Below are positions 9,063-21,084 of a DNA stretch of 59,171 nucleotides, piece after piece. A program made the position numbers and the translations under genes. The notes under the pieces were generated by a model that was not told where the DNA came from, did no database searches, and saw only the letters and a program-made list of their open reading frames with translations. The DNA is from Fuerstiella sp. (GTDB taxonomy: Bacteria > Planctomycetota > Planctomycetia > Planctomycetales > Planctomycetaceae). Positions within the stretch are counted from its first letter, which is position 1. Each line of letters begins with the position of its first letter. The DNA is taken from assembly GCA_014238335.1 (NCBI GenBank), contig JABABI010000028.1, positions 27,280 through 86,450 of the forward strand, written 5' to 3'.

Positions 9063-10556
9063 ATGTTTCGATGTGACTGTCGTTTTCTGGTACTCATTGG
9101 CGTCGTCCTGACTTCGATTGGTGTTGCACCTGCAACAGCTGCGGATCGTCCGAATGTGCTGTTCCTGATCTGCGACGACCTGAATTGCGATATTGGTTGC
9201 TACGGACACCCGTTGGTAAAGACACCAAACATCGATCGGCTGGCCGCTCGCGGTGTGCGTTTTGAACATGCGTATTGTCAATACCCGTTGTGCGGCCCCA
9301 GCCGAGCGTCGTTTATGACCGGGCTGTATCCCGACCAGACGCTGATTCACCGCAACTCAGTTTATATTCGTGAGCATGTTCCCAACGTCAACACGATGTC
9401 TCAGATGTTTCGCGACGTCAGGTACACCGCCGGGCGAGTCGGCAAGATCTACCACTACAACGTACCGAAGCACATTGGCACATCCGGTCACGACGATCCG
9501 TATTCGTGGAACTTCACTATCAACCCGGAAGGCAGAGACGTTCACGAAGAAGATAAGATCTTCAGCCTGGTCCCGGGGTCGTTTGGCGGAACTCTCAGCT
9601 GGCTGGCGGCGGACGGTACAGACGCCGAGCAGACCGACGGCATTGCAGCAATTGAGGCCAGCAACGTGCTGAAGAGGCATGCAGCATCCGGCGACCCGTT
9701 TTTTCTGGCCGTCGGTCTCTACCGCCCGCACACACCGTACGTTGCTCCGAAGAAATACTTCGCCATGTACCCGATTGAAAAGATCAGTGTCCCGACCGTT
9801 CCGGCTGGGTATCTCGACACGATCCCGGCCGGTGCACGCACGTCCGTGACGCGAAAAAGGCAACAGAAAAAACTAGTTGGCGGGTTAGCCGAACAGGCAA
9901 TACAGGCTTACTACGCGTCCATCACTTTCGCGGATGCACAGCTGGGAAAAATCCTGCGAACGCTCGACGATACCGGTCTGGCGAAAAACACGATCGTCGT
10001 GTTTACTTCCGACCATGGTTATCACATGGGCGAGCATGGCCATTATCAAAAGACCACGTTGTTTGAGAACGCAGCTCATGTACCACTGGTTATTGCCGGT
10101 CCCGGTGTGGAGGCCATCGGACAGACCGCGGCCACTCCGGCTGAGATGGTGGACTTCTATCCCACGCTCGCCGAACTCTCCGGCCTTGACATACCTGGAT
10201 TTCTGCCCGGCGTCAGTCTGCTGCCGGCGTTAAAGGACGCGTCCGCCAGGCCCCGCAAGTCTGCTTTGACACAATACAGCAACGGCTACAGTATTCGCAC
10301 GGTGCGCTACCGCTACACCGAATGGGGCGAAGACGGAGACGGGGGCAACGAGCTGTACGATCATCAAAGTGATCCGGCAGAAATGCACAACCTCTCCGGG
10401 GTCGAAGAGCAGGCGAATATCGTGGCGAAGCTGTCCGACATGCTTCGTGCCAGGGTTGCACAGGCGAAACAGCCACCAACAGGCCTGAAGCAGAACGTCT
10501 TCGATAATAAACGCCGAGTTCCCCAAAACAGCCCGAAGCCGCCTGCTGCACGGTAG
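9063..10556 (+). CDS. Secreted sulfatase, iduronate-2-sulfatase-like
   Basis: A 497-residue type I sulfatase. A signal peptide ends at about residue 27 (VAPATAADRP). The metal-binding NVLFLICDDLN follows, and the formylglycine motif CGPSR has its cysteine at residue 77, so the enzyme needs cysteine-type formylglycine maturation. FTSDHGYHMGEHG at about residue 315 supplies further metal and sulfate-site residues. The layout (short spacing to CGPSR, LYRPHTPYVAPKKYF, late LYDHQSDPAEMHNLS) fits the iduronate-2-sulfatase subgroup common in planctomycetes. The substrate is probably a sulfated polysaccharide of algal origin, which is inference. It is the third gene of a plus-strand set. Confidence 0.95.
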   Translation: MFRCDCRFLVLIGVVLTSIGVAPATAADRPNVLFLICDDLNCDIGCYGHPLVKTPNIDRLAARGVRFEHAYCQYPLCGPSRASFMTGLYPDQTLIHRNSVYIREHVPNVNTMSQMFRDVRYTAGRVGKIYHYNVPKHIGTSGHDDPYSWNFTINPEGRDVHEEDKIFSLVPGSFGGTLSWLAADGTDAEQTDGIAAIEASNVLKRHAASGDPFFLAVGLYRPHTPYVAPKKYFAMYPIEKISVPTVPAGYLDTIPAGARTSVTRKRQQKKLVGGLAEQAIQAYYASITFADAQLGKILRTLDDTGLAKNTIVVFTSDHGYHMGEHGHYQKTTLFENAAHVPLVIAGPGVEAIGQTAATPAEMVDFYPTLAELSGLDIPGFLPGVSLLPALKDASARPRKSALTQYSNGYSIRTVRYRYTEWGEDGDGGNELYDHQSDPAEMHNLSGVEEQANIVAKLSDMLRARVAQAKQPPTGLKQNVFDNKRRVPQNSPKPPAAR

Positions 10557-10648
10557 CCTTGCTCATGCCCGGCGCTGATTCATGTTGGCGCAGCATTCCG
10601 AAGGGTGACTGAGCCTGTCAGATATGACTGCGGCAGCAAACTGCGGAC

Positions 10649-11974
10649 TCAGCGGCGAATCAGGCAGCCTGCCACATGGCCACCGAATCCCAGAGAAATC
10701 TTGAGTGCCGACCTGAGCAGTGAATGGCTGGTCAGTCTTTGCGTCAACGATACCGGGCATGCCGGATCGATTGTTGACAGGTTGGTCGTACCCGGCACGA
10801 CGTTGTCCCGCAGCGCCAGCAATGTGAGTCCGAATTCGACGCTGCCTGCAGCACCGAGTAAGTGTCCCGTCGCTCCCTTGGTGGCAAACGCCGGTATCGC
10901 CTGCGGTCCGAAGACCTGAGACAGTCCACTCGCTTCTGCAAGGTCGTTGGTCTCCGTCCCCGTTCCGTGCAGACAAGCGAAGTCCGGCGGATCATCGCTG
11001 GCGAGACTCTGGCCTGGCGACATTCGTCGCAGCAGTTCCGCGACCGTCGTTCCTGTTGCATCAATCTGTGTGATGCCGGTTGGATCGGTCAACCAGCCTC
11101 CGGAAACGATTTGTCCCAGACTGCGGGCCTGGCGCTGTTCTGCGTGGCGGCGTGATTCCAGCACGAAGACGGCCGTACCTTCGCCGACTACAAAGCCGTC
11201 CCGGTCGACATCAAACGGCCGGCAGGCGGTTGCCGGACAGGAGTTTTTCGAGGTAACGCCGAGCCGGTGGAACGCCGCCAGGACGGAAGGACGCAGCGAC
11301 GCGTCAGCGCTACCGGCGATACAAGTATCGCATTGACCGGAATGGATGAGCGCAGCGGCCTGAAGAATACTCACCAGCCCAGTGGCGCAGGCGGCGACCG
11401 GGCACGATGCAGGGCCCGTTGCCTGAGACAAATTCAACAGGACGGACAGCGGTGCGTCCGGCATGAATGATGTCTGCCATTTGTGAGACCGATCCCCGTC
11501 CCAAGAATCACAATGGTCGAAACGGCGTTTCCATTCGGACTCCATTGCCCTCAGACTGGCCTTGCTGGTCCCGATCACAAAGCCCGTTCGCTGTGATCCC
11601 AGTTCAAAGACGTCCAGCCCGGCCTGCTGGATCGCTTCACCGAACGCACTGACAACCAGATTATTCAGAACATCGTGACTGAAATAATCGATGAAATTCC
11701 GTTGCACGGTCGACGGGAAGCCGCGGGCGACACCCAGCGCCATTGTCTCAACGGCCGAGTGGTCCAGCGGGGCGCCACCAGGTGTTCGCTTCAACAGATT
11801 TGTCAACTGGGCGAAACTGTCAATATCCGCTGTGCTGAGTTCTCGAGCGGCAACGTCTCCATCCAGCAACCGTTGCCATGTCGTTTCCCGACCCATCCCC
11901 AGCGGCGTGGTCATCCCGATGCCGGTGACCAGAACGTCTGTGTCAGAGTCTTGCTGTTCCGAAAGTGTGAACAA
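10649..11974 (-). CDS. Beta-ketoacyl-[acyl-carrier-protein] synthase (KAS II-like)
   Basis: A 441-residue thiolase-fold condensing enzyme. The Cys-His-His triad is present: Cys196 in PVAACATGL, His336 in LHGTGTETND and His371 in KGATGHLLGAAG. The KAS II-type ending LGFGGHVAGCLI is complete. The frame opens with TTG at 11974, directly after an in-frame stop, with AGGT just upstream, so this rare start is the only long option. No acyl carrier protein, FabG or FabZ gene is beside it, so it may serve a specialised fatty acid or polyketide-like product and not bulk lipid synthesis. It follows the DUF3467 gene by 11 bases. Confidence 0.9.
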   Translation of the reverse strand: MFTLSEQQDSDTDVLVTGIGMTTPLGMGRETTWQRLLDGDVAARELSTADIDSFAQLTNLLKRTPGGAPLDHSAVETMALGVARGFPSTVQRNFIDYFSHDVLNNLVVSAFGEAIQQAGLDVFELGSQRTGFVIGTSKASLRAMESEWKRRFDHCDSWDGDRSHKWQTSFMPDAPLSVLLNLSQATGPASCPVAACATGLVSILQAAALIHSGQCDTCIAGSADASLRPSVLAAFHRLGVTSKNSCPATACRPFDVDRDGFVVGEGTAVFVLESRRHAEQRQARSLGQIVSGGWLTDPTGITQIDATGTTVAELLRRMSPGQSLASDDPPDFACLHGTGTETNDLAEASGLSQVFGPQAIPAFATKGATGHLLGAAGSVEFGLTLLALRDNVVPGTTNLSTIDPACPVSLTQRLTSHSLLRSALKISLGFGGHVAGCLIRR

Positions 11975-11985
11975 TTAACCTGCGT

Positions 11986-12642
11986 TCAGTTGTTTTCCGG
12001 ATGATAGCCATAGGGTTCTTCGGGCGGAGCCTCTGGTGGAGGTGGCTGCGCCGGTGAGCCTGGCGGTGTGTTCTTGGGACGATTCTGAAACTGTTGAAAC
12101 GAATGCTTCAGTGAATCCAGCAACCGCTTGGCGTTGGGAGCGGCTACGAAAACCCGACTTGATACTGCGGATCGCGGAAAAAACGTCGTGATGAAATCCA
12201 GTGAGAATTCAGATGCCGTATGGCCGATCATGACCGCGTTAGCGTAGACCCCCGACATAGTGTCTTCGTTCAGCTTCAACTGGTCATACAGATCCTGTGC
12301 CGACTGTTTGGGAGCGTCGGGGGCCGGAACGGGGGGCGTGGGGAGCAGGATCTGACCAAAGCGATCTTCATGCTTCTTCAGATTCTCCTGCAGCGCCTGA
12401 ATGAACTGAGCAACCACTGCCGGAGGAAGCACGATACGCGCGGCGACCTGCTGTGGTTGCTGCATGCGGAGCAGAAAATCAACAATGAATTCGTGCTGAC
12501 CCTGCAGCACAACAGCGCCCGTACTGAAGATGCCTCGGGCAACATGAGCCGGAACAAGAGCTCCCACATGGCTGTGACGTACTTCCTGACTTTGCGGCTG
12601 ATCCGGTGAATTTTCGTCAGCAGGTGGGGGAACGTCTGACAT
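11986..12642 (-). CDS. Tandem DUF3467 protein
   Basis: A 218-residue protein with two copies of a DUF3467-like unit. Unit 1 is at about residues 39-93 (STGAVVLQGQHEFIVDFLLR, then RIVLPPAVVAQFIQAL). Unit 2 is at about residues 130-185 (YANAVMIGHTASEFSLDF, then RVFVAAPNAKRLLDSL). DUF3467 proteins are usually single-domain and about 100 residues long. The C-terminus is proline-rich (residues 188-218). No signal peptide or membrane helix. Function unknown. It is 11 bases upstream of the ketoacyl synthase on the same strand, so the two are probably co-transcribed. Confidence 0.75.
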   Translation of the reverse strand: MSDVPPPADENSPDQPQSQEVRHSHVGALVPAHVARGIFSTGAVVLQGQHEFIVDFLLRMQQPQQVAARIVLPPAVVAQFIQALQENLKKHEDRFGQILLPTPPVPAPDAPKQSAQDLYDQLKLNEDTMSGVYANAVMIGHTASEFSLDFITTFFPRSAVSSRVFVAAPNAKRLLDSLKHSFQQFQNRPKNTPPGSPAQPPPPEAPPEEPYGYHPENN

Positions 12643-12790
12643 AAGAAAGTTGATCTTATCTGTGATTCAAGCTCTGCGTTTACGGAATCGAGCGCGACAC
12701 AACGCTGCCCGGCTCGGAGTCTAACACCTCACCAACGGAAAGACACCCGTGTGCTTGGGGGCTGTCCAAGTTACTGTGACTTCTTTGCTG

Positions 12791-14236
12791 TCATGCAAGG
12801 ATCTTTTCAATCACGTTTCCTGCGACATCTGTCAGTCGAAAGTCGCGCCCGTTGTGGCGGTACGTCAGTTGTTCGTGGTTGACCCCCAGCAGGTGCAGGA
12901 TCGTGGCGTGCAAATCGTTTACGCTCACCCGGTCATCCACGGCCTTGTGTCCGACTTCATCCGTTGCACCATAGGACGTTCCACCTTTGATTCCTCCTCC
13001 TGCCATCCAGTATGTGAATGCATGCGGGTTGTGGTCACGACCCGGCTTGGCCGATTTCTGTGCAACCGGCAGACGACCGAATTCGCCGCCCCACACCACC
13101 AGTGTGTCGTTCAGTAGTCCGCGCTGATCAAGGTCCGCCAGCAGCCCGGCAATTGGTTGATCCGTTTCGCCGGCAAATCCGCCGTGATTGCCAACGATGT
13201 CGTTATGTCCGTCCCAGCTCCGCTGATTTTCCATGCCGCCGGAATAGATCTGCACGAATCGAACTCCGCGTTCCACCATTCGCCGTGCAATCAGACACTG
13301 CTTCGCGAAGTGATCACATTTATCGTCGCCGACACCGTATTGCTTTTGAATGTGGTCAGGTTCGCGAGCCACGTCCAGTGCTTCAGGAGCTGCTACCTGC
13401 ATGCGATAGGCCAGTTCAAAGCTTTCCATCCGCGCCGCAAGGTCCCGTTCCGCGGCACGCTGCTCCAGGTGCTGCCGATTAAGGCTGGCCAGCAGGTTCA
13501 GCTGCGCTCGCTGACGTAATTCGTTCAGGTCGGCGGGCGGTTTCAGGTTGTCAATTGGGTCGCCCTGTGGTTTGAGCCACGTTCCCTGATATACGCTCGG
13601 AAGAAAGCCGGCTCCCCAGTTCAGCGAATAGCCCTTTGGCAAACCGCGTCCCTTCGGATCGGACATCACGACGAAGGCCGGCAGATTTCGGCTTTCGCTG
13701 CCCAGACCGTACGTCACCCATGAGCCGACGCACGGATTGCCCATTCGTGGCACTCCGGTATTCATCATGAACAAAGCGGGGCTATGGTTATTGGACTCTG
13801 TATGACCTGAGTGTATGAACGCCATCTTGTCAACGTGTTGAGATAGATTCGGAAAAATCTCCGAAACCCATTTTCCACACTCGCCGTGCTGCTGGAATTT
13901 GAACGGTGACTTCATCAATGGGCCGACGGAGTTGGAGAAAAATCCAGTGAACCGATCAAAGCCTGCCAGTTCTTTTCCGTCGCTTTTTTCGAGTTCCGGC
14001 TTGTAATCCCAGGTGTCCACATGACTTGGCCCACCGTTAATAAACAGCCAGATCACGCGTTTCACCCGACCATCGAAATGACCGTCTTTCGGGGCGAGTG
14101 GATTTGACGCGTCCGCTGCGTGCGCAGGCTGCAGCACTCCTTCGCTCTGCAGCAGAGTTGCCAGACCGAGCAGGCCGGCACCGGATCCGGCACGGCGGAG
14201 GAGATCGCGGCGTTGAAGCCAGTTGTGTTGAAGCAT
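12791..14236 (-). CDS. DUF1501 domain-containing secreted protein
   Basis: A 481-residue DUF1501 protein of the alkaline phosphatase/sulfatase-like fold. The N-terminus carries a Tat-type signal (QRRDLLRRAGSGAGLLGLAT, then an Ala-rich cleavage region). Typical DUF1501 segments are VIWLFINGGPSHVDTWDYKP, FIHSGHTESNNHSPALFMM, WDGHNDI and WGGEFGRLP. The ATG at 14236 is preceded by AAGGT. It lies 18 bases after the stop of the PSD1/DUF1549/DUF1553 gene; this gene pair is a hallmark of planctomycetes. The biochemical function of the pair is not established. Confidence 0.93.
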   Translation of the reverse strand: MLQHNWLQRRDLLRRAGSGAGLLGLATLLQSEGVLQPAHAADASNPLAPKDGHFDGRVKRVIWLFINGGPSHVDTWDYKPELEKSDGKELAGFDRFTGFFSNSVGPLMKSPFKFQQHGECGKWVSEIFPNLSQHVDKMAFIHSGHTESNNHSPALFMMNTGVPRMGNPCVGSWVTYGLGSESRNLPAFVVMSDPKGRGLPKGYSLNWGAGFLPSVYQGTWLKPQGDPIDNLKPPADLNELRQRAQLNLLASLNRQHLEQRAAERDLAARMESFELAYRMQVAAPEALDVAREPDHIQKQYGVGDDKCDHFAKQCLIARRMVERGVRFVQIYSGGMENQRSWDGHNDIVGNHGGFAGETDQPIAGLLADLDQRGLLNDTLVVWGGEFGRLPVAQKSAKPGRDHNPHAFTYWMAGGGIKGGTSYGATDEVGHKAVDDRVSVNDLHATILHLLGVNHEQLTYRHNGRDFRLTDVAGNVIEKILA

Positions 14237-14254
14237 TATTGAGTTACCTTCTGA

Positions 14255-17200
14255 TCACTCCACGAATACGAACTCGTTCAGACTGAAGACCGTCTGACAC
14301 AAGTCGGTCAGGGCCAAACGATCTGATTCGTCGACGGCTTGTCCATCAGATTGATACGATGTTGACTGCGTCTTCAGAAACTGTTCAGCGGACTTTCGTT
14401 CGGCACTGGTCGGCTTTCGCGAAATGCCCGCCAGGTAGACCTGGTCGACCCTGTCAGTCCCTGTCGCACTGCGGAGCCGCGCCGCAAAACCACCCGCATA
14501 CTCGCGTACCTGCGGACTGTTCATAAACATGAGTGCCTGCGAAGCGATCGTCGTGCTGGGACGATTGCCGACGCTGGCGAGTGGTTCCGGCGAATCGAAC
14601 ACCTGCATCATGGGAATCAGCTGGCTGCGTTTGACCATGAAGTAGATGCTGCGTCGTTTCTGTGACTGGTCCAGTGTTCCAGGACCAAACGGTGTGCGAT
14701 CCAGTTGATTGCTGACGGCCAGCATCGCATCACGAATAACTTCGGCCTCAAGTCGACGTGGCTCGCGCCGCCAGAACAACCGGTTGTCAGGGTCGATCGC
14801 CGAACGTTGTTTGTCGAAGGCGGAACTCTGCCGATATGCCGAACTCATCAGGATTAACCTGTGAATCGGCTTCAGCCGCCAGTTGGCATTGATGAGCTGC
14901 TGTGCCAGCCAGTCCAGCAATTCCGGATGCGACGGCAGCTCTCCCTGTTTTCCGAAGTCATTTGGTGTCGAGACAATGCCTCGGCCCATGTGGTGCTGCC
15001 ACAGACGATTGACGACAACACGTGCCAGCAAGTGCCCGGCTCCCCCGTCCGCATCAGTCACCCAGTTAGCAAGCGATCGACGCTGATATGATGTGTGCCA
15101 GCCGGCGGGCGGCGTGACATGCCATTGGTTGGTGCCATCCTTTGAGGACGTCAGTACCTGCAGAAACCCAGGGTCAGCAGTGCGCACCTTCTGTGTCGCA
15201 TCGCCTCTTTTAAGGAAGAACGTTTCTTCGTAGAAATGGGGGAACCCGCGACCGTCCGCATTATGCTTGATCGGTTTGACGCCTTCGCTCGACACCATCA
15301 CCTTGGCCAAATTCGCTTTTGGCTTCAACTGATCGTGTGCGGCGACGGCGGCTGACAGCTTCTGCCATTCCGGATCGAGCGAACGATACCACGACACCAG
15401 ATGTTCACGCTGCGGACCATTTTTCGGTATCTTTCCCGCCGCGATCAAATCCAGAAGTTCGACTACGGCCTGCGGTTGCGAAACAGCGTCCAGCGCCGGC
15501 GAATTGACCTTGTTGCTGATCGAAAGTCGTACACGACCAATGTTGTGTTTGTTGTTTACGTTGAAGTGCAGAGTCACAATCAGTCGCGTGCCTCGGGTGA
15601 AACGGATTGGTTCGGAAAAATCGAATGCTGCAGCGTGATCCTTTCCAAACTGAGGATCGACCGCCCAGCCAGTGTTTTTCGAACCGTCAATCGACGCAGC
15701 GATGGAGAGGTTTCCGCTGTTCTGCTCGAATGTCGCCCGCGGATTTCTTAACTTCACGGTAACAGGTTTTGATTCTCCGGATAACGCTTCGGCAGTGACG
15801 GTGATCATGCCGAGTCCCATGTTGCCGTTCGATGCACGGCCCGGGCCTCCTTTGACCATGGACTCGTGTGCCAGCGCTTCCAGCCGAAGGGAGCGAATGT
15901 CGCTAAGGTGGGTTTCTGCGGTAAACGTGTACGAATCGAAATCGGGATTCGTCCCGGACGCCAGAACAGACTCATCAGGTTGCACGCCCAGCGTGGCACC
16001 GCCGGCGGATTTGGCGTCGGTGATATGCAGGACCAGCCACTCCGGATCCTTCGACGATTTCAGTTCATCGATGGCACCTGACGCAATCCATGCATCGAAA
16101 TTGCGGCTCAGCTGGTGTTCTTCGAATATACGCAGCCGATCAGCGATGGGTTTGTGCTTAGTCTCCCATTTCGCGATCGCCTGTCTTGTTGCCGGCGAAT
16201 TGAGCTCGACTTCGATATTGCTGCGAATCGTCCTGCCAAATGTCGACAAAATCCGATAGTAATCGGCCGCAGGAATCGGGTCGAATTTGTGGTCGTGGCA
16301 GCGGGCGCAACCGATCGTCAGGCCCAGCATCGCCGTCCCCATCGTCGACACCATGTCATCCAGTTCGTCATAGCGCGCCGGTTCGAATTCTTTTTCCGTC
16401 AGCTGCGTTGGGAACACGCCGGCACCAAGAAACCCGGTGGCCATCATCGCCAGCGGGTCGGCCGGGGCGATTTCGTCGCCGGCTAACTGCCACCGCACGA
16501 ACTGATCGTACGGCATATCCATATTGAATGCCTTGATGACGAAGTCGCGATAGTGATAGGCGAAATCTCGGTTGTAATCCTGCTCGAAACCGTGGCTTTC
16601 TGCAAAACGTGCAATGTCCAGCCAGTGACGTGCCCAGCGTTCCCCGAAGTGACGACTGTCAAGCAGCTGGTCCGCCATGTTTTCGTACCAGTCGGACGAC
16701 GGATCGGCCATCAGCCGCTCCAGGTCCGCCGGTTCCGGTGGCAGACCTGTCAGTCCGAAATAAGTTCGGCGAATCAACACACTTCGTTCGGCAGCGTTAT
16801 TCGGAACGATTCTCTGTTTTTCAAGCGCTCGCAGTACGAAACGGTCGATGTCGGTCCGACACCAGTCCGCGTTCTCGGTCTCCGGTGGCTGCGATAGCGC
16901 CAGCGGGCGAAACGCCCAGAAGTCTCTGGCGTCATCCTTGATGGCGCGCTCCGTCCAGTCCTTCAACTCGACAGCACGCTCCACCAGTGGTTTGTCGTAG
17001 GGAGCTTCCAGATCAATCCATTTTGCAATGGCCGCGATCTCGTCATCGGCCAGTTTTTCTTCGTCGTACGGCATGTGGGGTTCTTCGACATGAGTAATCA
17101 TTCGATACAGACGACTTTCGCCGGCCTTCCCGGGAATAACCGCTGCGCCTGTCTCACCGCCTTTCAGCAGTGCTTCACGGGTTGCCAGATTGAACTCTCC

Positions 17201-17470
17201 TTCCAGAGAATCTCCGCCGTGACAGCCGAGGCAACGATCTACCAGGATCTGCCGGACCGACTTTCGGAATAGCGCCGTTCCGATTTTTACTCGTTCTGAA
17301 TGATCCGCTGCCACCGTTGGTTTTTCCGTGGCCGTTGCTTCATCTGCTGCGGTTGTCAGTACCGATGTGAGGACGACAAAGATACACACAAGCGATCCAC
17401 AGACACCGCGAACGCCGACGTTTCTGCGCGACCTGGCTGCTGTCCGTGCCACGCATTCGAGTTTAACCAT
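14255..17470 (-). CDS. PSD1 cytochrome c, DUF1549 and DUF1553 domain protein
   Basis: A 1071-residue secreted protein from the ATG at 17470 (AGGTG nine bases upstream). This start gives a charged N-region plus the hydrophobic core VCGSLVCIFVVLTSVLTTAA. An in-frame start at 17620 would add 50 non-conserved residues. PSD1 heme domain: CLGCHGGDSLEGEFNL at about residue 85, closing with MPYDEEKLADDEI. DUF1549 follows (IDRFVLRALEKQRI, LTGLPPEPADLERL). A beta-rich middle region comes next, then DUF1553 (RVVVNRLWQHHMGRGIVST, FGKQGELPSHPELLDWLA). It is paired with the DUF1501 gene downstream. The role in this pair is unknown; redox-linked polymer use has been suggested for the family. Confidence 0.93.
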   Translation of the reverse strand: MVKLECVARTAARSRRNVGVRGVCGSLVCIFVVLTSVLTTAADEATATEKPTVAADHSERVKIGTALFRKSVRQILVDRCLGCHGGDSLEGEFNLATREALLKGGETGAAVIPGKAGESRLYRMITHVEEPHMPYDEEKLADDEIAAIAKWIDLEAPYDKPLVERAVELKDWTERAIKDDARDFWAFRPLALSQPPETENADWCRTDIDRFVLRALEKQRIVPNNAAERSVLIRRTYFGLTGLPPEPADLERLMADPSSDWYENMADQLLDSRHFGERWARHWLDIARFAESHGFEQDYNRDFAYHYRDFVIKAFNMDMPYDQFVRWQLAGDEIAPADPLAMMATGFLGAGVFPTQLTEKEFEPARYDELDDMVSTMGTAMLGLTIGCARCHDHKFDPIPAADYYRILSTFGRTIRSNIEVELNSPATRQAIAKWETKHKPIADRLRIFEEHQLSRNFDAWIASGAIDELKSSKDPEWLVLHITDAKSAGGATLGVQPDESVLASGTNPDFDSYTFTAETHLSDIRSLRLEALAHESMVKGGPGRASNGNMGLGMITVTAEALSGESKPVTVKLRNPRATFEQNSGNLSIAASIDGSKNTGWAVDPQFGKDHAAAFDFSEPIRFTRGTRLIVTLHFNVNNKHNIGRVRLSISNKVNSPALDAVSQPQAVVELLDLIAAGKIPKNGPQREHLVSWYRSLDPEWQKLSAAVAAHDQLKPKANLAKVMVSSEGVKPIKHNADGRGFPHFYEETFFLKRGDATQKVRTADPGFLQVLTSSKDGTNQWHVTPPAGWHTSYQRRSLANWVTDADGGAGHLLARVVVNRLWQHHMGRGIVSTPNDFGKQGELPSHPELLDWLAQQLINANWRLKPIHRLILMSSAYRQSSAFDKQRSAIDPDNRLFWRREPRRLEAEVIRDAMLAVSNQLDRTPFGPGTLDQSQKRRSIYFMVKRSQLIPMMQVFDSPEPLASVGNRPSTTIASQALMFMNSPQVREYAGGFAARLRSATGTDRVDQVYLAGISRKPTSAERKSAEQFLKTQSTSYQSDGQAVDESDRLALTDLCQTVFSLNEFVFVE

Positions 17471-17547
17471 AATCGATTCACCTGTTTTGCTACGTAGCAC
17501 TGCCAGCCCAGCGTGTTTCCGGCACCGGTTTCGTGCAGCACACATCA

Positions 17548-19869
<2,322 letters not shown>

Positions 19870-19875
19870 GCCAAA

Positions 19876-19899
19876 CGGGAAAACGGGAAAACGGGAAAA
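19876..19899. repeat. Short tandem repeat, 3 x CGGGAAAA
   Basis: Three exact copies of an 8-base unit lie in the 5' leader of the minus-strand gene at 18142-19869, ending seven bases before its start codon. A partial fourth copy follows. Such a repeat can change copy number by slippage. Confidence 0.8.
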
Positions 19900-20157
19900 C
19901 GAAAATTCAGAAAATCCTGTCGATCAGCGAAGGAGCAGAGCAATCTGAAATGCTGATCTAAGTACGCAGACTATACGTCCGGCCTTCCGACACCGCATGA
20001 TGCGGGGGATGAAAATCCAGGGGACTGGCTGCAGTATACTCACTCGTTGGATGAAACGAGAGGGCGACGGTCCGACTCTTTGCACGTTTCGTCACCACCG
20101 CAGACGTCCATTCCTGACGCGGACGGTTGGTACATATCGAGCGGTACCGCGATGTGT

Positions 20158-21084
20158 CTAGCCCGCTGCGCGGAATCGCAGCGACGGCTTGTCGATGGTG
20201 ACGATCGTATTCGGGGGAATGCTGCGACTGAGAGTCACACTGGAGCCGATTTGTGAGCCTGCGCCAATCACTGTCGTCCCACCGAGAATCGTCGCATTTG
20301 AATAGACGGCCACACCGTCTTCCAGCGTTGGATGGCGTTTGGCATCGCGAATCAGGTTTCCGTCTTCATCACGGGGAAACGACCACGCTCCCAGCGTGAC
20401 ACCCTGATACAGCGTAACACTCGCGCCGATCTGACAGGTTTCGCCGATTACAACGCCGGTCCCGTGATCGATAAAAAACAGCGGACCTATCGTCGCCGCC
20501 GGGTGAATGTCAATTCCGGTTTGCCGATGCGCCCATTCGGTAATGATGCGTGGCAGATAGGGCACTGCCAGACGATGAAGTTCATGAGCCACCCGAAACA
20601 TGATGATGGCTTCGATACCCGGATAACAAAGCACGATTTCTTCTCTGGTCTTTGCAGCCGGATCACCGTCGAACGCTGCCTGAGCATCCTGCTGCAGCGT
20701 TTTTTTCAGTCGGGGCAGTGTGCCGAGAAATGCATCGACCAGTGCAGCAGCTGCTGAAGCCTGGTCGTCTGCCATAGTCTCGTCGTGCACAGCTTCATCA
20801 TGAATTCTCAGAGTTGAATTCCGGACATGACTCAGAGCGCGATGAATCTCAATTGACAGGATGGCGCGGATGCGTCTGAGCCCCCTTGCACACTGGGAGC
20901 GACCGCCGGCAGTCATGGCAGTTCCAGCGTTGCGAACTCCAGGAAACAACAATTCTCGCAGGTCGCTGGCAACGGCGATGACTGCTTCCATTGAGGGCAG
21001 GGGATTGCGTGAAAACCCCGCCTCGTTGAAGAGAGCTTCAGCGATCTGGTCCATCAATCCGTCTTCAACTTCGCGAATCGTCAT
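20158..21084 (-). CDS. cysE: Serine O-acetyltransferase
   Basis: A 308-residue enzyme that acetylates L-serine with acetyl-CoA, the first step of cysteine synthesis. The C-terminal left-handed beta-helix has typical hexapeptide repeats (IGPLFFIDHGTGVVIGET, VTLYQGVTLG, KRHPTLEDGVAVYSNATILG) with the active-site histidines in FIDHG and KRHPT. The N-terminal half is helical and longer than in E. coli CysE (273 residues). The length and the pattern DIHPAATIG fit the group found in bacteria with SrpH/EpsC-like enzymes. It stands alone on the minus strand. Sulfur supply for cysteine may link it loosely to the nearby Suf genes, but they are not co-transcribed. Confidence 0.9.
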   Translation of the reverse strand: MTIREVEDGLMDQIAEALFNEAGFSRNPLPSMEAVIAVASDLRELLFPGVRNAGTAMTAGGRSQCARGLRRIRAILSIEIHRALSHVRNSTLRIHDEAVHDETMADDQASAAAALVDAFLGTLPRLKKTLQQDAQAAFDGDPAAKTREEIVLCYPGIEAIIMFRVAHELHRLAVPYLPRIITEWAHRQTGIDIHPAATIGPLFFIDHGTGVVIGETCQIGASVTLYQGVTLGAWSFPRDEDGNLIRDAKRHPTLEDGVAVYSNATILGGTTVIGAGSQIGSSVTLSRSIPPNTIVTIDKPSLRFRAAG

